From NCBI RefSeq assembly GCF_026151205.1, contig NC_087075.1, forward strand, positions 6,404,858-6,468,857: a stretch of 64,000 bases of DNA, in the 5' to 3' direction. Position 1 is the first letter of the stretch, and the number at the start of each line of letters is the position of its first letter. Below, piece after piece: positions 24,801-39,800 of the stretch. The notes beneath the pieces were generated by a model, which was given only the letters and a program-made list of their open reading frames with translations, made no database searches and was not told where the DNA came from. The translations under genes and the position numbers were made by a program. This DNA is from Bolinopsis microptera (Eukaryota > Ctenophora > Tentaculata > Lobata > Bolinopsidae).

Positions 24801-27800
24801 CAGTGATAAGAAAGGTTAGGAATAGCAAAATTAATGATACTTCAGAAATCAGAATACATACAAAACAGCTACACAATTCACAAGTCATTTAATATGATTT
24901 AACGAATAAATTTACATGACGTAATAATGTGGTTGGTAACACATAAACCATTTTAGTTTAGTAGTGGATTTATCAGATCCTTGTACAGCGCCTAAATAAA
25001 GTTGACACACGTATCTGAAATAATTGATAAGGCTCCATATTATCAGGTCTTTATAATAACAGAGAGTAATCCTAGAACAGCGCAGGAAAGAGTTGCTCCT
25101 ATCAGAGTCATCAGAATAATTTTCTTATCTCTTGAAGATGATGGTTGTAAGATCTTTTCGGCCCCTTCTTCCTCAAGGTTATCTGTACCTGTATTTGTCC
25201 CTTCGGTTTCTACAACCTCATCGTCCCCAGCTTTGTAAGCCAGATTAACCGTACCTGTCCGATCTTCAGAGTCTTGATTTCTATCGAATGTTGATTCTTT
25301 TATCCTGATACTTGCCTTGTGAACTTCACTTCTCAAATCAAGCTTCCAAATTCTGTAGCCCATCGTCAATGATTGGAGGATTCCAAAGGATAAATAGCTT
25401 ATATAAAGTCCCGCAACCTCTAGGTCGGTTAAGAACACAGTTATTGCTACAATCGGCACGCAAACACCATAAGCAACTATACTGCTTGCCACCGCTATGT
25501 AACGTTGTTTCCCGAACGGAACAAGGATTCCTTTAGCTAGCACACATTGTAAATGGTCAAATGGTAGCTGTAGACACAACCACCACATGGTGTCGCATCC
25601 CATTATAATAACATCCTCGTCAGCAGTAAACAGCATCATAAATGGTTTCCGAACTAGATAGATGATAATGATGAGGACCAACGATTCTATTATTACGTTG
25701 AAAATGGCCAGCTTCATGTGCAGTTTAACTTCATTCAAATCACCTCTGCTTAAAGACTTTCCTATGAGAACCGCTGCTGAGTAAGCTATGCCCAAATTAG
25801 GAGTGAACGCAAAACTTATTAAACGGAACTGAATCAGAAAAGTTGAAAGAACAATTGTTCCATCAAATTTACTGAGAAATACTGCAAGTTGAAACAGTCC
25901 TATTTCTGCCATTATCGACACAACCCCAGAAAGTCCAAGTTTGATCATGGGCAGCCAATTTGTGTATAATCCTTCATGTATACCTCCCCATAACAAAGTT
26001 CCTTTCTTTATCATGACGAAGCAAATCATCAGCAATACTGCCAGAGTCGTAAGATTACTCCCCAATACCGCCAACGCAAGGCCACTAGTCTCCAAGGATA
26101 GTATCTCCACTAGTATGTAGTTGAAGAGCAAGTGAGATGAAAAGCTGATTACAGCGATTACATAGACAAATTTTGTCTGCTTTTGGATCGCTAAATAGTT
26201 TCCAAGTATTTTTATAAGATAGTATATGTAACCAAAGATGCATGTCATTCTAAGGTACTCTTTTGCCACGTCTTTAAAAGCTGAGGCATCACCCACGGAA
26301 TTGTCATCGTTTGGAAGAGCATCTATTATGTAGACAGCAAAAAGATATGGTCCCAGAGTCAGTAAATACAAGATCAACCCTTGAAGTATACACTTTAATG
26401 TGACTGTGCTCAAATCCTTCTTGTGCTTTGATCCATAAACTTGTGGACCATAAGTGTCAAAAACGTTAGCATAACCCACAGCGAATGCAAACACTACAGT
26501 ACTGGAAATAGTGCTTGCAAGACCTACACCATCAAGAACATGGCTGCCAATCCGTCCAGCATACAAAAGGGTAATAGAGGTAGCACCACTATTCAGAAGA
26601 CAGAGGAAACTGATTGGTGTGATCAGTTTTAAAGCTTCCCATTCAGCCTGTAAGGTTGGATATGATGCCCGATTCTGCAGTGATGTCATGGCATTTGAGA
26701 ACTGAAATTTATGGGATATTATTGAGTTGCCATGGACAGGCATTCAGACGTTTAATTAAACACGAATGATTTTATTGCGAACGTTTCGGATTTGTAGCAT
26801 CACGCATTTTACCATTTGTACTTTGAAGGGTCGAATTATATATGTATAAGAGAAACTAAATCGTAGAACAAGAACCAAACTGATTAAGATAATCTCTATC
26901 GTAGAACAAGAACCAAATTGAAATATTTTGAACTGCTTGCCTTGCATTGCATATCAAATAACTGTTTTCTTATCTATTTTGAATTTCACTGGTTGAATCT
27001 CAAACAACATGTTTGTTATCTTTTTCGGAAGCATCTGATATACAACGTACGTTTTGCAGAAACGCCATCCATGTAGGCTAGTTGTATCTCGAGTTCAGGA
27101 TTTATCCCTTTTTATTTGAACAAATTGGGGCATTCTGTACGTGATAACGAGTTGTGTGGGGGGGGGGGGGGGGCCGGGGTTGACAGCAAGCATTCTGTAC
27201 GTGATAACGAGTTGTGTGGGAGGGGGCCGGGGGTGACAGCAAAGTCAGGTTGCCGCACACAGACCATTTTAGTTCATCATATTCATCAGATTCTTTCACA
27301 GCGCCCAAATAAAAAAATAAAGTTGATACTAGAATTTTAGATTAGGTAAGATTTATATTCTCAAAATGACATCGATGTGAACGGCAGTGTAGTGCACTGT
27401 AAACAAGGGCGGTCAAACTATTAGATGACCCTGTAGAGTAATCTACTAACTTTCCAAATTATCCAAATTATAATTATGTAATTGTTCTGAAATGGCTCCC
27501 CAGTAACTTCACAACATGATTATCCTCCCTCAGATAGGACACACTGACGCCGAGATTAACAACCTGACCAAGTTGCTGTTCCTACTAACGGTAGCTCTGT
27601 CCACTGCTCTAGTGCTGCTCAAGGGTGCCACCAAGGAGTGGTACAAATACTTCATTAGATTCATCGTCCTTTTCTCTTATATCATCCCCATCAAGTAAGT
27701 TTGGATCTTGTGTCGGTATCTTGAAATAAGATTAGAAAGGTTTTGTGTTTTAAATCGATCTTTAAAATATACAGTCTCAAGTTACCTAAAATCTGAACAA

Positions 27801-30800
27801 TTCAGATCTCAAACATCTCAATAATGTGTAACACCTTAACGTATTTTTTTCAGTCTGCGAGTGAACCTGGACCTCTCTAAGATATGGTACAGTATATGTA
27901 TCCACAAGGATGATCAGATACCGGATACGGTGGTAAGGAACACGACCATACCTGAGGAACTTGGCAGGATAAGTTATCTTCTCTCCGACAAGACCGGGAC
28001 TCTCACCCAGAACGAGATGGTCAGTGACGTCATATTATGTCTTTATGTTCTGTGACGTCATGATATTTTCTGTGACGTCATAATATGTTCTGTGACGTCA
28101 TAATAGGTTCTGTGACGTCATGATATTTGATAAGTCGTCATATTAATAAAACAAAAGTTAATAAAACAAAAGTTAAATTTATTACCAATTATTCAATCAA
28201 TACATATCATAAATTCTAATATTGGAAACACAATGCAAAATGGATGTCTTAAACTATAATTTCATTGTGACTAATAATCTATTGACTTTCAAAGTTGAAT
28301 TTTAGTTAAGTATGAAATGCCACCACATCATAGTTAGGGTAAAATGTTATTTTTAAATTTTAAAATTGAGAAGATTGCTCTATGGCTTAAAATTTAAAAT
28401 TCTAGCAAAAGATATCTTATTTTTAAATAGTTGGTTACAGTTTATGACAGTACTGGCATGACTAGTTTTATTGTGGCTGGTAAAAGGACCCAGTTGCCTG
28501 TAAGGGCTTTACCGAACCCCAGGGGACCACAATGTGATAAGATCAGGCCAGATGTTTCTATGTAGAGCAATTTATTTATTTTGGAGCTATGGTTACGTGG
28601 TATAGCTGGTGGTCATGTTTAAAGGTCAGTTTATCCTTGTGTGCTAATTATCCATCCAGATGCTTAGTGATGTGGGTAAATCATGCCCTTCTACGATATA
28701 TAATGTTTGACCATAAATTTGTTTTTACCACATAAACTGTGGCACTAATGTCAATTAACAATATTTACATTCATTGATATTTAAAGCGTGTTTTTTCCCC
28801 AGCACTACTACACAACAAAAACCTGTCGGCCCACCGAGGAAACACGATCGCAGAACAAAGAGCCCAATTGTGCTCTTCTATTCTGTGATCGTGTGTATCT
28901 ACTATAAACTAGCTAAATATACTAAGAAAATTTAATGGAATCATTACAGTCGTTTGATAAGTTCACGTGTCAAAGTAATGTTCATGGTGATCATATTTTT
29001 CGATCCCCGGTGGGCAAACACTCGTCCGAAAGGTCAAGGCAAACCTGTCAATGTTTCACCATACGAAGTAAGGCGATTTGAACATATACTCAGCTTACAA
29101 CTCAACCCATGGGACGAGACGTCGTGAGCCTCAAAATTCTTCAAAATATACAGCACATACCTAGTTAGCAAACACTAAACACAACATACATACGATACCA
29201 AATAATGTATAATGCCATTACTAATTCGAAAGAAAATATATCTGCTATCTAATTTTAAAAATTAAAGAATAAACCTGAAGAAAGGAGAAGGAGAGGGGTT
29301 TGGGAGAGGCAGAGAAGGAAAACAACAGGATCCTGTGCCGCAGGATTTTAAAATTTGTTGTATGATGATTCGTTTTGTTTCGTCTCTTAGATTAATATAG
29401 GTCTGATACCCTTGTCATGGTTCTTTGCAATAACACCGTGGTTTACTCATATGATTAAGTTTAGTTAATTAACCTATTTCAATGATAATTCATTTGCATC
29501 AAAGTTGTAACTGCACCATAGTTGTCTGTCATATTTAGATTGTAGTTCTAACAAAGCTTTCTTAAGATTATTCTTGAATATACTGATAGGAGTGGAGAAG
29601 TCTATTTCACTCGTTGACTTACGGCAGTGATTCCAAATACTGGTTGATTGGTAAATGAATAGTGAGGACGGAGTGGGTGGGATGAAGTAGTTGTCTCGTC
29701 TTGGTGACCTGTTGAATAAAGAGAACATTGAGACTGGTGATTGGAACTTATTAATTTTAAACATTTCCAGTAAACAGTGCAACTTATGAAGATTGTGGAC
29801 AGTCAGGAAGTTATACTCGTTACAGATTGGTTTACTGTGTTCTAGTTCAAAGAAATCTTTGCCTAACATCTGCTTGATAACTTTACCGGTCTTATCCCTA
29901 GTGATAGGCCTTACTCTGGCACATGTTTTGAACTTATTGAAGTACGCATCATTATCACCAAAGAGAATTCTTATGCATTTCTTTTGTGTTTTAAATATGG
30001 CTTCTAGTTTATTATTTGATACACCTCGCCAAACAGATATTCCATAACATAGGTGTGATTCAAAAAGGGTGTGGTACAGGTCCTTATAGAGTGTTTTAGG
30101 TACACAGCGTCTGATTCCACATAGTCTACCAATCTCACATTTCAATTTACGATTTAACGCTCTCAAGTGAGCATCCCAGTTCAGTTTTTGGTCAATAATG
30201 ACTCCAAGAAACTTAGTTTCCTCTGTTACAACCTATTCCTGATACACAATTAAAAGGAATGTTAATACAAAATAAAACTCGGAATTATAATAAATAAACT
30301 GAAATAGAAGGTGTTAATAAATTAACACTAGATATTATAATAATTCACTTACTCACTAACCTCCCTAGACCTGTACCCGATTCCCACTATAAACTAACTA
30401 CTAACTAACTACTTACTAAAACTACTACACTAAAATATCACCAAATAATATCCGAACTAAAAGTCTTTACTTCCTACTAAAATATATTACTAAAACTATG
30501 TTTATACAAATTACACTTCTTCGTTACTATCTTCTTTCTTCTAGTTGACTACTACTTACACTCCTAGCTACTGTTTACTATATCTTCTTATCTTCGTTCC
30601 ACACTCCACTACAATACTACACACACACTAAAAACACCTGAAATATGATTCATAAGTAATACAATAAATATGAATCATCTACAACATAAGAGATATATAA
30701 ACCTACAACTATCATCAATCAATATAAAAGAATAAACCTAAACTATAACCTACACTAGAACCTACCGGTGTTCTACTACACTATCCACGAAGGACTTCGC

Positions 30801-33800
30801 AGGCTGGTACACCTTCTACACAGCACTGTTACTCTAACACACCTTCTGTTACTCCTTCCTCGTTGGATCTCTTCTTTACCTCTTCTTCACCGTGACACCT
30901 TCTCACATTAGCTATAATATATATTTATAATACAAAGAATAATCTTAGAACTCATATATTATAACACTCATCCCAATTTTAAAATTTTTTTTTTTAAAAA
31001 TGCCCGAAAACCGATCCACCAAAATACAAAAAGAACTGTCGTGCACAACACGCCGCGCCGTTCTAAATCTCAAATTTTGCTAGTAATAAGTAAAATTTTC
31101 CTCTCACAAAGGAAAAAGGTCTACTTAAAAAATCGTTTAAAATCCACGTCATTTTAAAACTTCCGTCTCAATCATCTGAATCAAAAATTATCAGATTTAC
31201 AAAATTCAAAGTACCCCATAATACTGCAGAATTCTGCAAAATCATAACTTACGATTAAAATTGGTGTTTTCACCGAAACTCCCTTTTAAAACATACCGTA
31301 TTTCTTGAGAAATTGCTGTGTTAGAATTTTACTAGAAAACTGATTAAACTGGAGCTAGGTCAATATTCCGAAGAATAAGCCGACAGTTTAGCAAAACCTC
31401 TCTTAGTTGAACTGGAAAAAGGCTTCCACCAACTGTAACAATCAAAATATAGGTTATTGCTCAACTGTTTCTAAAACTCAGTTTTCCAGTAAGATACAAA
31501 CTAATCAACAGCTTTAACAATATCTTAACATGCACACTCGATATTTATATTTTATATGAATTGATCTATTTGTTAGCAGTGTTAAAATTGATACTGACAG
31601 GTACTGACTAACTGACAAGAAATTAACTGCGAAAAAATAATAATAAAGTGATGTTAGGAGATAGGACTTTGGCACTGAAAATTTGTTGTTAATAGTTACC
31701 AGTTCGAGATCATATACTCGACCTGAAAGTTTAAAAAGTTTCCGTTCATGAAGATAGGGATCTGTAATTCGGGGTTAAAATTATAGGAAAATACGTAAAT
31801 GAGGTTAACTTTACACAGTGAATGTATCCAATTTTCTTAGTTTAAAATACCCAACTTTCTAAAATTTTAAAATCTAACTGTTAGGAAACACTGCCACACT
31901 GCAGTTATCAACATCATAACAGGTGATGTTTGAAATATTACAAATTTCCCTGTCAAAACACTCGCTGTTAAACAGGTTACAAAATTGAAAATATACATGA
32001 ATATTAAAATAAGCTTTTAAATATGCACGTAAAAAGTATATAAAATTCCCGTTAAAAGTTGTAGTTTTGAACTACAATACAAAACTATAAATAAATTCTT
32101 GTAAAACAAATCTGTTAAAGTAATTATTAATAAAATGACACAAATTGGTAAATTACATTACACGTGTTGGTAATTAAAATGACATGAATGGTGCTTTGAC
32201 ACTCCTGAGTATAAGCTCAGGTCTTTGGTTCTTTGACACTCCTGAGTATAAGCTCAGGTCTTTGGTTAAAACTGAGAGTTCTGGAACAGTCCGGTCTCTA
32301 TAACTCTACAAAGATCCTCAGAGTTGGCACCTTTTTTAGTAAGGCAATCTGCTAGCATTTTCTGTGTGGGTACCCAGGTAATAGATTCAATATCCCCACG
32401 CTCGACACATTCCTGAATTTCCGACACATCCAATCGGAGCCTTTTCTCTTCACACTGCTTGGTAGACTGTATGCTTTGTAATAGTTGGTTTGAGTCTATA
32501 AAACCATGGATAGGAATGACCCTTAGCTTGGGGTCTCCATACAAAATCTCAGAGAGAATTTGTCTCACATAGATGGCTGCTCCCATACCGTCGTTACAGG
32601 CTAGTGTCTCTGCAGCAAAAGCTGAATGTACCACTCTTTTAATCTTCCTGCTTGACCAGTCCACAAGATTTGCTGTCTTGCCATTAGAGACAAACACCAA
32701 GTATCCACGTCCACTATCTGCCTGATTACCTGACTCTGTAAACAGGTTACCAACACTTGCATCTGAGTAGAAAATTATATGTATTTTTTCTTTGTCTAGA
32801 TCCATAGCTCTGTACGATAAGCACTGCGGTCCTCCAGGTATCTTCTTTACAACTTTGTTAAGGACTTTAACGTGTTTTATACACGGCTTGTTGGCATATG
32901 TGGATAGCTCTAAAGTGTCGAAGCTCAGATCTGGTCTTGATTGACCGCTGAGCCATAAGAGTTTCCCTAGCTGTCCTTGGTAATTCTTTTTTTCTTCTTC
33001 ATTAAGAATACTATCTACTTCTTTAATCCTCGTAGGCGAGATTTCTATAGGTTGAATCGTGTCGCCGTAGTTTCTCTGGTCTATCTTTATAGTTTCCAGT
33101 TCTTGGTGCACATTCCATCCCAGATAGGTGAAAATACCAGCGTTCATTCTGGATATCTTGAACTTTTTCCGAATACCTGCTATTATCTCTTTTTGGAATT
33201 TTGCTGTTCCGGCATACAAAAGATCATCCACATGGGTCACCACTACTCCTTGTAGTTTACCGTTCTCCATCTGCTTGAAGACACATTTGTCTAATTTTGA
33301 CATAATGCAACGTTCTTTCAGGTATTCACTGAGAGTAAGATACCATTTTCTTGCTGAATCCCCGAGTCCATATACCGGTTTCCTCAGTTTCCAAATGATA
33401 CCATTTTTTCTGATGTCTGCAGGTGGTTTGAGATAGACATCTCTGGATATCTCTTCCGATTGCAGGAATGCGGCTGTAATGTCCAGCGATTCTAACTGCC
33501 ATCTCTTGCTAGTTGCGATAGTAAATAGCAAACGCAAACTGGTCTTGTTAATGGTAGGGGCATCAGATCTTGGGTAATTCTCTTCAAATCCACGTGCTAC
33601 CAAACGTGCTTTAACTTTGCTATCCTTTTCTGTTATTATCCACCTGGACGACACCACACTTTGACCAGTGTCCTTGACTTCTTTGTAGACTTCAAACTCT
33701 CCAAATTTCTTTATCTCTAGTTCTTTTGCCTCTCGGATCTTTGTGTTACTTTCCTTTGACATTTCTACATTAAATGTTAGGTTGTCTTCTTCTATACAAA

Positions 33801-36800
33801 GTAACCTTTCTACCTCTTTATCAGTAAAATCGATAACTTGGGCTTCATCTTCTCCATCAATTTGCACATTATAGCTGTTCTTTAGTGTGCCTGTAGCCTT
33901 TCCTGCTCGACTATCTATTAGTCCATTTGTCCATTCTGCATTGTCACCGTCTTTGTATCTTATTACGTCGCTCTTTTTTAGTATTACTACATTTTTCTTT
34001 CTTTTAAGTTGTTCAAAATTAGTCAAATTCTGTTGATTCTCTTCATCTTCGACTGATGGAGTGGCTTCTTGTGGTAAAGGTTCAGTCTCCGCTTGATGTA
34101 CTTCTATAGACGAAGTATCAATTTCGTCGTTAACTGCTGAAGTAGATGTTGAGACTCCGTCTTCTTCTGAGTCTGAATTATACACGCTCTCGTATAACTG
34201 TGTCTTCTTCTTTGAGGAATTTCTTTTCTCTCCCTCACTCTCATGAGAGTCATGAGCCTTTGTCTCTGGGTGAGGTCTTTGCTCTTTCTCTGGTTCTTCA
34301 TCAGTAGGTGAGCTCTCTCCATTTATCATCTCGTCAGCTCTTTTCTTTAGCACTATCTTGCAGGGGTTAACACGGATTAGGGCTCCTCCGTGTTTAATCA
34401 GCACCGAATTGGCTAACTGACCAACTACATACCCAGGACCAAGGAAAGTTTTGTCTTTCTTGTAGTATACTTGATCTCCTGCAGTGTACTTAGCGTTATT
34501 GGACTCATATACTCGTTCACGAAGCACTCTTTTTAACTTTGCAGAATTCTCCAATTCTATAAATTTCTTCCGGGCTGTTTCCATAGCATACAGGTTCTCT
34601 GCCACTATTTTACTAGCTGTGGTCCCGTTTAGTACAGGTAGATTTTCATATTCTAGCACTGATGGTACTGAAGGGGTCCTCCCAAAAACCAGCTGATACG
34701 GTGAAAAACCGAATACGTTATTTAATGAGTTCTTCGCATTACATGCCCAGGCAATAGCAATCTCGATGTTACAGTTTTGTTCTTCAAGTATAGCATTAAC
34801 CATCCCAGATAGCAGAGAGTGATGTCTTTCGATCATACCATTGCACCAAGGTGAAGATGCAGGTGAGGTTTTAAAGTTAATTGAGCACATTGAGCACATC
34901 TCAAGAAAGTCATCATTTACAAACTCTCCTCCATTATCACTCATCAAGGTGTTCATTCTCCCGAAGATTGAGATCCAGTGATTGAAGGTCTTTGTCATTA
35001 TTTCTTTTCCAGTCTTTGTCTTTAACGGAGCTGCCACAGTAAATCTGGTCACAGTATCTATATAATGAACAATCCAAATTCCGTTATCTAGCTTCTTCAA
35101 GTCTACCGCTACAACATCGTTAAATGTGTTTCCGCTAGGGATAGCAACTTTACGGTGGGGCTTCTCACGTGACTTGTATTTCATGCACCAGTCGCAAGAT
35201 TTTTCACATATTTCAAGTTCTTTAATTACCTCAGTAACATTGGGAATCTTTGTCGTCTTTATCCATTCTCCGATCTTTGTGGTAGAACCATGAGCAAAAT
35301 ATCTATGGAGATGATTAGCTGTTTTCTTTGAGTCGTTTATATCCACTAAAAAAGCAGTCTCTTCTTTTACTGAAGATACTGTGTCTTCACTCCTTCCAAT
35401 AGACACTACTAGATGCCCTGATTGAGTATCTAAAATGTGTTCTTCTCCTCCCATTGCAAAGACTTTCTTCTGCCACATGTCTATAACGAAACGAAATTCA
35501 TTCATCGTTTGTCTTGATAGTAACAACGGTATTTCACTATCTACTACGTAAGTTTTTAGAGTGATGTTTCTTCCGAACATTTTTACTGGTAGCGAAACCA
35601 GCTGAGTAGATTTGACTCTGTTTCCGTCTCCAAAACGGAACGTTGTTTCGCAATGTTCACTTTTTATCTTCATAGTCTCTTCTGGCGATAATGATTCTTC
35701 ATAGATCCTCAACCATTGTTTTCCACAGACAGTAGAACTTGCCCCTGTATCCAGTAGGGCTTTATTCACCGTTTCTCCGATGAAAAATGTGTATCTTTCG
35801 TCTCTCTCTGGGAGAGCAACTTCAGATTCCAATTGTATTACATTTGTTAAGAACGTTAATCTTTTGTTATCTTCTTTCTTCTTGGCATTGAACGTGTTAT
35901 AGGGACACCCAATTACTCTATGTTCTGGCGATCCACATATTAGACAGGTTGTTTTCTTGAAATTCTCTGCCTTATTCATAAAACCTTCTCTCTGATAGTA
36001 GTTTGGACTTTGTCTTTGGTAGGATTGTCCAGTAGGTCTTTGTCTTTGGAACGGCTCTGTAGAGTTGGGTCTTTGGTAGGATTTCTCTTCTGGTCTTTGT
36101 GTATTTCTTACCTTTTGGTACTTACCACCTTGGAAATACAGAACATTCTCTTCATCTTCTTGTTCTCCGTCACTTGTACTGCTATGCTGGTTTCTTTTGT
36201 CACTACCAGACGAACAATATCCACTTCTGTCACTTGCTGAGCTGCTGCTGTGGTAAGAATCTTTTGTATAAAATACTGGTTCTTGTTTGATTTTTAGACC
36301 ACTAGAGCTAGCTTCAGAGAAGTAAGGATTTGTGCTCTTCCCCTGATCATTGCTTGAACTGGATATTATTCCAGAACCATCTCCAAACGTACGTTTTAGA
36401 GCTTTCACCATGCCATCATACGTCAGTGTTTCTGTTGTTGCTCGTATGAGTCTTTTCTGTTCTGATGTTAGGCTTGCTTGGTGAAGTAACTTGAAGGCCT
36501 TGATCCCGTCTTCATAAGCATCTTTGTCTTCTCGAAGAGACTTCAGTCGTTTGTATCTCTGTTCGAAGCCTCTGATGTAATCATCAATACTATCTTCTTT
36601 AGAGCGATTGTACTGCTCAAATTCTTCGATAGCTTGAAACAAGCTTTGTGTGTCATCTTTCAAGAAGAGTTTGTCCAACTCACTTGTCAGCTTCGCTACA
36701 GTTCCAAGTTCTGCAGGTAGAATCTGTATAGCTGCTTCATGAGCTTTTCCAGACATAAATCCAATCAATCTGGCCGCCTGTTGTGCTTCTTTAGCTTGAG

Positions 36801-39800
36801 TTCCAAGTACCCATATATTGACTTCTTTCTTCCATAGACCATAATCTGTCGCATCATTCAATACTGGTATTCTTTCACTACCCATCTTTACTTTACTTTA
36901 AACTTTACTTTTCTTTTACACTTTACTTTTCTTTGACTCCTGATGGTTTTCTTCCTGCTACCACTGTTACAACCTATTCCTGATACACAATTAAAAGGAA
37001 TGTTAATACAAAATAAAACTCGGAATTATAATAAATAAACTGAAATAGAAGGTGTTAATAAATTAACACTAGATATTATAATAATTCACTTACTCACTAA
37101 CCTCCCTAGACCTGTACCCGATTCCCACTATAAACTAACTACTAACTAACTACTTACTAAAACTACTACACTAAAATATCACCAAATAATATCCGAACTA
37201 AAAGTCTTTACTTCCTACTAAAATATATTACTAAAACTATGTTTATACAAATTACACTTCTTCGTTACTATCTTCTTTCTTCTAGTTGACTACTACTTAC
37301 ACTCCTAGCTACTGTTTACTATATCTTCTTATCTTCGTTCCACACTCCACTACAATACTACACACACACTAAAAACACCTGAAATATGATTCATAAGTAA
37401 TACAATAAATATGAATCATCTACAACATAAGAGATATATAAACCTACAACTATCATCAATCAATATAAAAGAATAAACCTAAACTATAACCTACACTAGA
37501 ACCTACCGGTGTTCTACTACACTATCCACGAAGGACTTCGCAGGCTGGTACACCTTCTACACAGCACTGTTACTCTAACACACCTTCTGTTACTCCTTCC
37601 TCGTTGGATCTCTTCTTTACCTCTTCTTCACCGTGACACCTTCTCACATTAGCTATAATATATATTTATAATACAAAGAATAATCTTAGAACTCATATAT
37701 TATAACATCCTCTACCTTTTTAATTATTATATTATTCAATGTCAGTTCTAATTCATTGGTGTTTGAATCTGGTTCATTTCTACAGTTCGGCTTAAAGTGG
37801 ATATAACAACATTTCTTTGTGTTGATATGCAGCAAGTTACTCTTCATATATTGATGAACAAGTTTAAGAATTTTGTTAGCTTTGCAGTAAAGTGTTTTTA
37901 TACATTTATCTACAACAAATATGTTGGTGTCATCGGCAAAAAGTATAAACTTACCTAGGTCTGATACTCTATATATTTCATTGATGTAGATAATGAAAAG
38001 CAAGGGACCTAATACTGACCCCTGAGGCACACCAAATATTACAGACAGTTTTTCGGATTCTTCTCCAAGTACTGAAACATATTGCTGTCTATTAGAGAGG
38101 TAACTGGCTATTAATTTATTTGCAGTCCCTCGAATTCCATAATTATTCAGTTTTTTAAGCAGTTTATCATGACAGATTGTATCAAAAGCTTTACTTAAAT
38201 CAATGAAGATGCCTAGTACATGATTTTTATCTCTTAGTGATTTTTCAATGTAGTCGACAGAGAAGTTAAGTGCATGGCTTGTCGAATGATTTTTTCTGAA
38301 GCCATATTGATTTCATATAATAATCCTTGCGACTGAAAGAAACTGTAAAGCCTGGAGAATATAATTTTCTCAAGTATTTTACCAAATATCGCTAAGGTTG
38401 AGATAGGCCTGTAATTTTCAAGAAGCTCAGCATTTTCTTTCTTATATATTGGACTTATTTTACCTACTTTTAGGTCGTCTGGAAAAACTCCCTGTTGCAT
38501 ACATTCGTTATACAATACCGATAGTAGTGGACTAATTTTGCCTGATACTGCCTTTACTATATGTACTGGTATATCACTAGCCTTGCCATTCTTAAGTTCC
38601 GATATGATCTTAGCCACCTCTTCAGGTGAGCAGTCATGTAGATATATATATTAGCTGTATTCGATTTAGGTAAGAGGTCACAGAAACTTGGAAGCTGATT
38701 AATTTGTATTTCTCCTAGTTCTGTGTAGGCTGCATTAAGGTTAGATGCTAGGGATACAAAATACTTATTGAATTCATTCGCTATAACTCTGCGATTAGTT
38801 ATCTTTTCATTGTCTATGGTAAATATAGGTCTGATATCACGTTTCTGTTTGCCACGAATTTTATTTATAAGTTCCCAGGTTTTCTTGGAGTTTCCCTGAG
38901 TTTCAAGAAACTTGTCAGAATAATATTCAGATACAGCCTTTTTACGAACCTTTTTTAGAGTCTTTCTATATTCTTTGTAGTCATCATAACGGTTTCTTTT
39001 ATTACAGCAGATAGAACACAGGCATGTGCCCCCTTTTGTGTCAGTTTCGCCTTGTTTACACTTAACTTTCCTGACTTTCGCCCAGGCATCATACAGTCCA
39101 TGGCAGTGGTTTACTGAGGCTATAATCCCGCCAGTAATCCAGGGGTTGTTCTGCATAGTGCGCTTAGTGGTTTTGGGTACAGCTAGTTTGCAGGTTTCGT
39201 CAATGCTGTTTTTAAAGATATTATGAAAGTTGGTAAAATCTATAATTGGTTCATTATCTAGTTTATTACCCAAGACTTCAGCAAATTTATCAGTGTTTGA
39301 CTTACAATAGTCATAATATTGAGTGTGCTTATGAATATTTTTGGTCTTGCTAATTTTCCAGTCAGATATATTAAATATAGGGAGGTGGTGAGATATGTGA
39401 TCAGTTATGACTCCAGAGGCAGTAACAGAGTCTAGGTCATTTGTAATGATGTTGTCGATGCATGAGGCATTACATCCAGGCTTTTCATGAGTTGCTAATG
39501 ATATCAATGGGAAGAAGCCTCTACTGAATAGGACGTCTTCATACTGTGCAATAATGTTACTGTGTTTACCATGGAGATTAATGTTAAAATCACCTGCAAT
39601 GTGTGTATGTTTTGGTGCTTTATCAAGGATTGACGACAATTCTTGGAGAGCTTGCTCAGCATTGCCACTTGGAGGGCGGTATATTACTCCTATAGAAGTA
39701 GAATTTCCTATACTTCCTATGGTTACAAAGAGGGTTTCTAGATTTTCTGTTACTTGTGACAGGTTGTTATTTTTAACAGCATTAAAGGAGTTAAGGACAT

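Larger units (their letters stand above)
30224..37707 (-). mobile_element. Ty1/copia LTR retrotransposon, apparently intact
   Basis: 7484 bp with two 743-bp LTRs that I read as identical and a 5-bp target duplication TCCTC on each side (30219-30223 and 37708-37712). It has a single gag-pol frame, a primer-binding site and a polypurine tract. It inserted into the reverse transcriptase region of LINE B; the LINE sequence resumes exactly across the duplication. Identical LTRs mean a recent insertion. The stretch 30967-32265 between the stop and the 3' LTR is unusually long (1.3 kb) and holds no recognisable gene. Confidence 0.95.

Noticed and set aside
25002-26705. Several plus-strand frames of 60-80 codons
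   Set aside because: Shadows of the MATE gene on the other strand.
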